Program-made: the position numbers and the translations under genes
Shown: positions 56,954 through 64,000 of the stretch, piece after piece
How the letters are laid out: each line of letters begins with the position of its first letter
Position numbering within the stretch: the stretch's first letter is position 1
Notes under the pieces: model-generated
The model's input: the letters and a program-made list of their open reading frames with translations, nothing else
The model's database searches: none
Told to the model about the DNA's origin: nothing
DNA from: Platanthera guangdongensis
Lineage: Eukaryota; Streptophyta; Magnoliopsida; Asparagales; Orchidaceae
Direction: 5' to 3'
Length of the DNA: 64,000 bases
NCBI GenBank assembly: GCA_039583875.1
Contig: CM077157.1
Coordinates: 74,338,346-74,402,345 of the forward strand

Positions 56954-59386
56954 TGCAGGCCCACATGTTAACACTGTAAAGATGACGAACAAAGCACGAT
57001 TGCCTCTCAACAATCTAATTCTACACTTGCACAAAATCTCAACGCAGCGCACACCCTATGCAATTATATCAATTAGATGCTAACGTACGGTAGCCAAAAC
57101 TGTTTTAGGATCGAATAAAGGCTATAGGCCAATATTATTTCCAGCTAAAAGGACCCGCGCGGTCCGATCAAGCGAAGGTTGTACCAAAAGAGATGTACCA
57201 AAAATTACGATTCAGAAATGGTAGATGTCTCCCAACAAAAAGTAAACGAGGTTCACCAATCCACTCAAAAATTAAATCAATCAAGATAGACACCAAATCG
57301 ATCAAAGAAAATCACGATTATTTTAAGGCTATCAAGAATCAACGCTATAATTTATCACCACGAGAATAATCTAGGAAAAAGAAAAACACACAAAGGTTGA
57401 TGTTCTCGTTACCCAATCAGAATGGATGATTCTGATTTCACTATCTTGGATTGATCTTCAACGGCTCCGCCGGAGTTACGCCGGATGGAGAGAAACTCAT
57501 CCGCCTTCGTTGCTTCATACCGATGTTAGATTGTCAAGGAGGAACCTCTTTGCCTTGGCTGAGTTTCACCAAAAGGGTATGGGGTGGTCGGGTTTAGAAG
57601 GAAGGAGAGTGGTCGGTTTTCTTGTGAGGGTGATGGTGGTCGGCTTTTGTGAGGGTTATGGTGGTTGGCGGCTAGGGGTTGGCCAAACTTGATGAAGAAA
57701 GGAGGGGGTCGGTTTTTTCCTTAAAGATGAAAGGGGAGGGAGGAGGTGGTAGAGAGGAGGCCAAATAGAGAGAGGGGAAGAGAGGTGGCCGACAGCCAAA
57801 GAGATGGGAGGAGGAGGAGCCGAATTTTCCAAGAGGGAGATATGGGAAATAGGGGGAAAAGATCTCAAGAAAGATTTGGGGATTCAAATTCTTATCATTC
57901 ATTCTCTAATAAAATCCTTTTTAACATGACTATATATAGCCTACACTACTCCATCTCCTCCAATTCAAAATTGAAAATGAAACTATGATGGTTATATGCA
58001 CCCATCATGAAATAAAAATAATACAAAATTTAAATGCATGAAATTAAAATACTCTTCATGGTTATAGGCACCCATCATACATGAAATGAAATAAAAACTT
58101 AAAATAATAATTGCTAAAATAATAATTGATAGAATATAAAATATATAATTATTTAATTTATAATTATATATTTTATTTAATGGCGGCGACAGACATCGTG
58201 AAAAACATGTAGCGGCGATGGTTGAGGGCATCGTGGTAGAAATCCCATCCTCGAGCTTGCGGCAACAATCATCCCAAACCACGAACTCCCTCAGTCGGGG
58301 ATCAATGGCGGCCGCATCAACAACGTCTCCATCAATCCTCCCCCGCACAAAAGTACTCATCACCGATGAGTTGGTCTGAAAGTACCGACGTAGGAGAGCA
58401 TCATCCAAAATAGCCACCTCCGATTCAAGGAACCAAGAGGCATCGGAGGCCGGACGATCACGCCATCAAATCAAGTGGCGGCAAAGAACACCATGTGTAG
58501 AGGAGAGCACTTTAACTTGGAGTATCTTGTCATACAAAAAAGTGGTCCTAGGGAACCTTGGAAAAACATTAGGCAATAAAAGAGAAAGAGTTTCTACATC
58601 AACAATCAACTTACCTCCAGTGAAGACCGATGAAGAGAGCAATCCAGAAAAACAAGCTCACCCCCTATCCATTAGAAAATTCAGTAGAACTAAACAGACA
58701 GGCAGATAATTCAAGTGGTGGAGAAACATATGACGTTAAATCAGAAACATTAAAAATAGGGGAAATACCTCAATCCGTGGGTAACTTCAAAAGATATGTG
58801 TTGTCTCCTAATTTATTTAATAACTGAAAAGTTCATGTATATACGTCATAAGCAATTTTCTAGTGGTAACGGGACAGAAGATTCTACTCAAATCCGGTGC
58901 ACATGCAACGAAATATGAACCTGACCCGTTAAACTCTAGGAATGACGGAATTGTTCCCGCTTAGAAACAAGGGTAATAAATAAATGGTTTTGATTTTCTT
59001 GCTGAAAATATTATGAAGATTACTAAATAATTTTGTTTTTATTTTTTTTGCAGAAAAATAAAAATATAGGCCGCTATTTGCAGACTAAAATTAAAAATTT
59101 ATAATGAGTTAATAAAAATAATGAGTTAATAAAAATAATGACTTAATAAAAATAAAATATATTTTTTTGATTTCTTACTAATAAAATGATGGAGAATTTC
59201 CAGAATATAATTTTTTTGAATTTTGAGAAAAACTGAGAATTTTATGTTGCTATTGGCAAACCAAAACTAAATATTTTGTTTTATTATTTTGACATAGAAA
59301 CATGCAAGTGCGTGTCGCCGAAATAATAAAAGGGGAAGGGTGCCAATTAGGATATTGACGTGAACCTCCCTCTAATACCAAATTCA
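56954..59386 (-). mobile_element. Chromovirus LTR-internal unit 1
   Basis: About 2.43 kb: LTR (56,954 to about 58,195), minus-strand TATATATA at 57,931-57,938, two dyads ATGATGG..CCCATCAT (57,988 and 58,057 regions), then an internal part. The internal part holds the end of integrase with a chromodomain (about 58,300-58,600), an AT-rich non-coding part, and a PBS-like TGGTATTAGAGGG at 59,368-59,380. It inserts into a gypsy gag on the left; tatta precedes it. Confidence 0.8.
58230..58610 (-). pseudogene. Chromodomain fragment, unit 1
   Basis: Same reading as in unit 2 but with a TGA in place of the Arg codon before WRDRP (near 58,466). Recognisable pieces: KVLSSTHGVLCRHLI, WRDRPASDASWFLESEVAIL, DDALLRRYFQTNSSV. 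Confidence 0.7.
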
Positions 59387-61803
59387 TGCAGGCCCACATG
59401 TTGAAACTGTAAAGAAGATGAACTAAGCACTATTGCATCACAACGATCTAATTCTACACTCACACAAAATCTCAACGCAGCGCACACGCTATGGAATTAT
59501 ATCAATTAGATGGTAACGTAAGCGTAGCCAAAACCATTTTAGGATCGAATAAAGGGTATATGCCAGTATTCTTTCCGGCTAAAAGGACCCACCCGGTCCG
59601 ATCGAGCAAATGTTGTACCAAAAGAGATCTAACAAAAATTACGATTCAGAAACGGTAGATCTCTCCCAACAAATAGTAAATGAGGTTCGTCAATCCTCTC
59701 GAAAATTAAATCAATCAAGATAGACACCAAATCGATCGAAGAAAACCACGATTATTTTAAGGCTATAAAGAATCAACGCTATAATTTTCAACCACAAGAA
59801 TAATCTAGGAAAAAGAAAAACTCACAAAGGTAGAAGTTCTCGTTACCCAATCAGAATGGATGATTCTGATTCCACTATCTTGGATTGCTCTTCAACAGCT
59901 CCGCCGGAGTTACGCCGGATGGAGAGAAACTCATCCGCCTTCGTTGCTTAACACTGGGGTTAGATTCTCAAGGAGGAACCTCTTTGCCTTGGCTGAGTTT
60001 CACCAAAAGGGTATGGGGTGGTCGGGTTTAGAAGGAAGGAGAGTGGTCGGTTTTCTTGTGAGGGTGATGGTGGTCGGCTTTTGTGAGGGTGATGGTGGTT
60101 GGCGGCTAGGGGTTGGCCAAACTTGATGAAGAAAGGAGGGGGTCGGTTTTTTCCTTAAAGATGAAAGGGGAGGGAGGAGGTGGTAGAGAGGAGGCCGAAT
60201 AGAGAGAGGGGAAGAGAGGTGGCCGACAGCCAAAAAGATGGGAGGAGGAGGAGAAGAATTTTCCAAGAGGGAGATATGGGAAATAGGGGGAAAAGATCTC
60301 AAGAAAGATTTGGGGATTCAAATTCTTATCATTCATTCTCTTATAAAATCCTTTTTAACATGACTATATATAGCCTACACTACTCCATCTCCTCCAATTC
60401 AAAATTGAAAATGAAACTATGATGGTTATATGCACCCATCATGAAATAAAAATAATACAAAATTTAAATGCATGAAATTAAAATACTCTTCATGGTTATA
60501 GGCACCCATCATACATGAAATGAAATAAAAACTTAAAATAATAATTGCTAAAATAATAATTGATAGAATATAAAATATATAATTATTTAATTTATAATTA
60601 TATATTTTATTTAATGACGGCGACAGACATCGTGAAAAACATGTAGCGGCGATGGTTGAGGGCATCGTGGTAGAAATCCCATCCTCGAGCTTGCGGCAAC
60701 AATCATCCCAAACCACGAACTCCCTCAGTCGGGGATCAATGGCGGCCGCATCAACAACGTCTCCATCAATCCTCCCCCGCACAAAAGTACTCATCACCGA
60801 TGAGTTGGTCTGAAAGTACCGACGTAGGAGAGCATCATCCAAAATAGCCACCTCTGATTCAAGGAACCAAGAGGCATCGGAGGTCGGGCGATCACGCCAT
60901 CGAATCAAGTGGCTGCAAAGAACACCACGTGTAGAGGAGAGCACTTTAACTTGGAGTATCTTGTCATACAAAAAAGTGGTCCCAGGGAACCTTGGAAAAG
61001 CATTAGGCAATAAAGGAGAAAAAGTTTCTCCATCAACAACCAACTTACCTCCAGTGAAGACCGATGAAGAGAGCAATCCATAAAAACAAGCTCACCCCCC
61101 TATCCATTAGAAAATGCAGTAGAACTAAACAGACAGGCAGATAATTCAAGTGGTGGAGAAACATATGACGTTAAATCAGAAACATTAAAAATAGGGGAAA
61201 TACCTCAATCCGTGGGTAACTTCAAAAGATATGTGTTGTCTCCTAATTTATTTAATAAATGAAAAGTTCTAGTATATACGTCATAAGCAATTTTCTAGTG
61301 GTAACGGGACAGAAGATTCTACTCGAATCTGGTGCACATGCAACGAAATATGAACCTGACCTGTTAAACTCTAAGAATGACGGAATTGTTCCTGCTTAGA
61401 AATAAGGGTAATAAATAAATGATTTTGATTTTCTTGCTGAAAATATTATGAAGATTACTAAATAATTTTGTTTTTATTATTTTTGCAGAAAAATAAAAAT
61501 ATAGGCCGCTATTTGCAGACTAAAAGTAAAAATTTATAATGAGTTAATAAAAATAATGACTTAATAAAAATAAAATATTTTTTTTGATTTCTTACTAATA
61601 AAATGATGAAGAATTTCCAGAATATAATTTTTTTGAATTTTGAGAAAAACTGAGAATTTTATGTTGCTATTGGCAAACCAAAACTAAAAATTTTGTTTTA
61701 TTATTTTGACATAGAAACATGCAAGTGCGTGTCGCCGAAATAATAAAAGGGGAAGGGTGCCAATTAGGAAATTGACGTGAACCTCCCTCTGATACCAAAT
61801 TCA
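59387..61803 (-). mobile_element. Chromovirus LTR-internal unit 2
   Basis: Head-to-tail with unit 1, period about 2.42 kb, near-identical by eye over its length including non-coding parts. Same order: LTR (59,387 to about 60,630), chromodomain, AT-rich internal, PBS-like site ending at 61,798 (TGGTATCAGAGGG, the unmutated iMet form). Confidence 0.85.
60640..61076 (-). pseudogene. Integrase C-terminus with chromodomain, unit 2 (open)
   Basis: The minus-strand frame from 61,076 runs MLSSSVFTGGKLVVDGETFS, PLLPNAFPRFPGTTF, KILQVKVLSSTRGVLCSHLI, RWRDRPTSDASWFLESEVAI, LDDALLRRYFQT, then RGRIDGDVVDAAAIDPRLRE and DDCCRKLEDG. The 'I---V------------I-WR--P-SDA-W' pattern is a chromodomain of the type fused to gypsy integrase, which reads histone marks and targets insertion. 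It carries no integrase core. The frame then runs on into the LTR (to 60,426), which is unlikely to be meaningful. It is the only unit with an uninterrupted chromodomain. Confidence 0.75.
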
Positions 61804-63080
61804 TGCATGCCCATACGTTGAAACTGTAAAGAAGATGAACTAAGAACTATTGCATCACAACGATCTAATTCTACACTCACACAAAATCTCAACACAGCGC
61901 ACACGCTATGGAATTATATCAATTAGATGGTAACGTAAGCGTAGCCAAAACCGTTTTAGGATCGAATAAAGGCTATATGCCAGTATTCTTTCCAGCTAAA
62001 AGGACCCACTCGGTCCGATCGAGAAAATGTTGTACCAAAAGAGATCTAACAAAAATTACGATTCGGAAACGGTAGATCTCTCCCAACAAATAGTAAACGA
62101 GGTTCGTCAATCCTCTCAAAAATTAAATCAATCAAGATAGACACCAAATCGATCGAAGAAAACCACAAATATTTTAAGGCTATAAAGAATCAACGCTGTA
62201 ATTTTCAACCACAAGAATAATCTAGGAAAAAGAAAAACACACAAAGGTAGAAGTTCTCGTAACCCAATCAGAATGGATGATTCCGATTCCACTATCTTGG
62301 ATTGCTCTTCAACGGCTCCGCCGGAGTTACACCGGATGGAGAGAAACTCATCCGCCTTTGTTGCTTCACACAGATGTTAGATTCTCAAGGAGGAACCTCT
62401 TTGCCTTGGATGAGTTTCACCAAAAGGGTATGGGGTGGTCGGGTTTAAAAGGAAGGAGAGTGGTCAGTTTTCTTGTGAGGGTGATGGTGGTCGGCTTTTG
62501 TGAGGGTGATGGTGGTTGGCGGCTAGGGGTTGGCCAAACTTGATGAAGCAAGGAGGGAGTCGGTTTTTCATTAGGGATGAAAGGGTAGGGATGAGGTGGT
62601 AGAGAGGAGGCCGAATAGAGAGAGGGGAAGAGAGGTGGCCGACGGCCATAGAGATGGGAGGAGGAGGAGGAGCCGAATTTTCCAAGAGAGAGTGAGGGAA
62701 AATAGGGTGAAAAGATCTCAAGAAAGATTTGGAGATTCAAATTCTTTTCATTCATTCTCTAATAAAATCTTTCATAACATGGCTGTATATAGCCTACACC
62801 ACTCTATTCCCTCAAATTCAAAATTCAAAATGAAACTATGATGGTTATATGCATCTATCATGAAATAAAAACAATACAAAATTTAAATGCATTAAATTAA
62901 AATACTCTTGATGGTTATATGCACCCATCATACCTGAAATGAAATAAAAAAAATTACAATATTAATTGCTAAAATAATAATTCCATCCTCGAGCTTACAA
63001 CAACGATCGTCCCAAACCACGAACTCTCTCAGTCGGGGATCAATGGTGGCCACATCAGCAACCTCCCTCTAATACCAAAT
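61804..63080 (-). mobile_element. Chromovirus LTR-internal unit 3, internally deleted
   Basis: The LTR (61,804 to about 62,990) is followed by only about 90 bp of internal sequence (tccatcctcgagctt to catcagca) and then directly by acctccctctaatacca (PBS side). About 1.15 kb of internal sequence present in units 1 and 2 is missing. Confidence 0.8.
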
Positions 63081-64000
63081 TGATTAAGGCCCACACGTTG
63101 ATACTGTAAAGATGACTAACTAAGCACGTTTGCCTCTCAACGATCTAATTCTACACTCGGACAAAATCCCAACGCAGCGCACACACTTTGCAATTATATC
63201 AATTAGATGCTAACGTACGGGTAGCCAAAATCGTTTTAGGATCGAATAAAGGCTATAGACCAATATTCTTTTCGGCTAAAAGGAGCCACCCGGTCCGATC
63301 GAGCTAAGGTTGTACCAAAAGAGATCTACCTAAAATTACGATTCGGAAACGGTAGATCTCTCCCAACAAAAAGTAAACGAGTTTCGCCAATCCTCTCAAA
63401 AATTAAATCAATCAAGATAGACACCAAATCGATCGAAGAAAACCACGATTATTTTAAGGCTATCAAGAATCAACGCTATAATTTACCACCACAAGGATAA
63501 TCTTGGAAAAAGAAAAACACAAGAAGGTAGAAGTTCACGTTACCCAATCAGAATGGATGATTCTGATTTCAGTATCCTGTATTGCTCTTCAACAACCCCA
63601 CTAGAGTTTTGCCGGATGGAGAGAAACTCATGCGCCTTCGTCGCTTCACGCCGGTGTTAGATTCTCAAGGAGGAACCTCTTTTCCTTGGCCTAATTTCAC
63701 CAAAAGGGTATGGGGTGGTCGTGTTTAGAAGGAAGGAGAGTGGTTGGTTTTCTTGTGAGGGTGATGGTGGTAGGCTTTTGTGAGTGTGATGGTGGTTGGC
63801 GGCTAGGGGCTGGCCAAACTTGTTGAAGCAAGGAGGGGGTCTGTGTTTCCTTAGAGTTTAAAGGGGAGGGAGGAGGTGGTAGAGACGAGGCTGAATAGAG
63901 AGAGGGGAAGAGAGGTTAATGGCGGCCAAAGAGAGGGGAGGAGGAGGAACCGAATTTTCCAAGAGGGAGAGAGAGGAAATAGGGGGAAAAGATCTCAATA
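63081..64000 (-). mobile_element. Chromovirus unit 4, LTR cut by window end
   Basis: Starts tgattaaggcccacacgttg after the PBS-like site and repeats the LTR with more substitutions than units 1-3 share among themselves. It continues past 64,000. Confidence 0.8.

Noticed and set aside
57071..57083. Gag ORF appearing to extend to 57,083
   Set aside because: Bases after 56,953 belong to the inserted LTR (they recur at 59,390, 61,808 and 63,088), so the extension is a chance fusion.
57426..62543. Three similar plus-strand ORFs of 88 codons (57,426, 59,860, 62,277)
   Set aside because: They lie inside the repeated LTR, antisense to its coding part, and are conserved only because the LTR itself is tandemly repeated. 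Composition is that of GGTGG-rich LTR DNA.

Overview
This window looks like intergenic, repeat-dense nuclear DNA of a flowering plant. I found no ordinary host gene, rRNA gene, free-standing tRNA gene or CRISPR array. What can be recognised is LTR retrotransposons of both plant superfamilies (Ty1/copia of Sirevirus type; Ty3/gypsy of Tekay/chromovirus, Athila-like and unassigned types), a small cluster of tRNA-derived SINEs, and decayed remnants. The plant assignment rests on the pol signatures, initiator-Met and Asp-type primer-binding sites, and LTRs of 2-5 kb. The species cannot be told.

Layout. 1-6.5 kb: a minus-strand copia deletion derivative (two LTRs around a 0.57 kb core) whose left-hand LTR carries a 2.46 kb gypsy-type solo LTR (2240-4698), followed by a plus-strand copia LTR piece. 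6.6-8.6 kb: a partly duplicated LTR. 8.8-10.2 kb: 3' end of a chromovirus. 10.3-12.0 kb: a broken plus-strand copia pol. 12.0-13.5 kb: two LTR pieces. 13,473-25,308: one nearly complete minus-strand Tekay-like element with both 3.2 kb LTRs, gag and an almost open pol, inserted a few bases before the end of an older LTR whose tail resumes at 25,309. 25.3-27.8 kb: an older minus-strand gypsy gag-pro, split by a fold-back SINE cluster. 27.9-32.9 kb and 37.4-41.9 kb: two long LTRs of one family in opposite orientation. Between them lie a copia shred with a solo LTR (33,211-35,157, perfect TSD CGCTA) and an unrecognised acidic ORF with its own TATA boxes. 41.9-48 kb: a copia LTR piece and an Athila-like gag-pro-only derivative. 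48.1-50.2 kb: a decayed minus-strand accessory ORF. 50.2-53.8 kb: 3' end of a plus-strand Sirevirus. 53.8-54.2 kb: an antisense copia RT shred. 54.2-56.95 kb: a gypsy LTR, PBS and gag, cut by 56,954-64,000, a tandem array of LTR plus chromodomain units.

Two themes stand out. First, at least nine LTRs from both superfamilies carry arrays of short palindromes in U3, mostly upstream of a TATA box, and unrelated families share cores (TTCGTCGAG, CACGGGCGTGTC) while related LTRs can differ in theirs. Second, one long-LTR family carries two adjacent 13-bp-stem, 14-nt-loop hairpins whose arms differ between three copies but keep pairing. These are direct readings of the sequence; their function is inference. 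Most coding remnants have stops or frameshifts. Only the Tekay-like element at 13.5-25.3 kb is close to intact.
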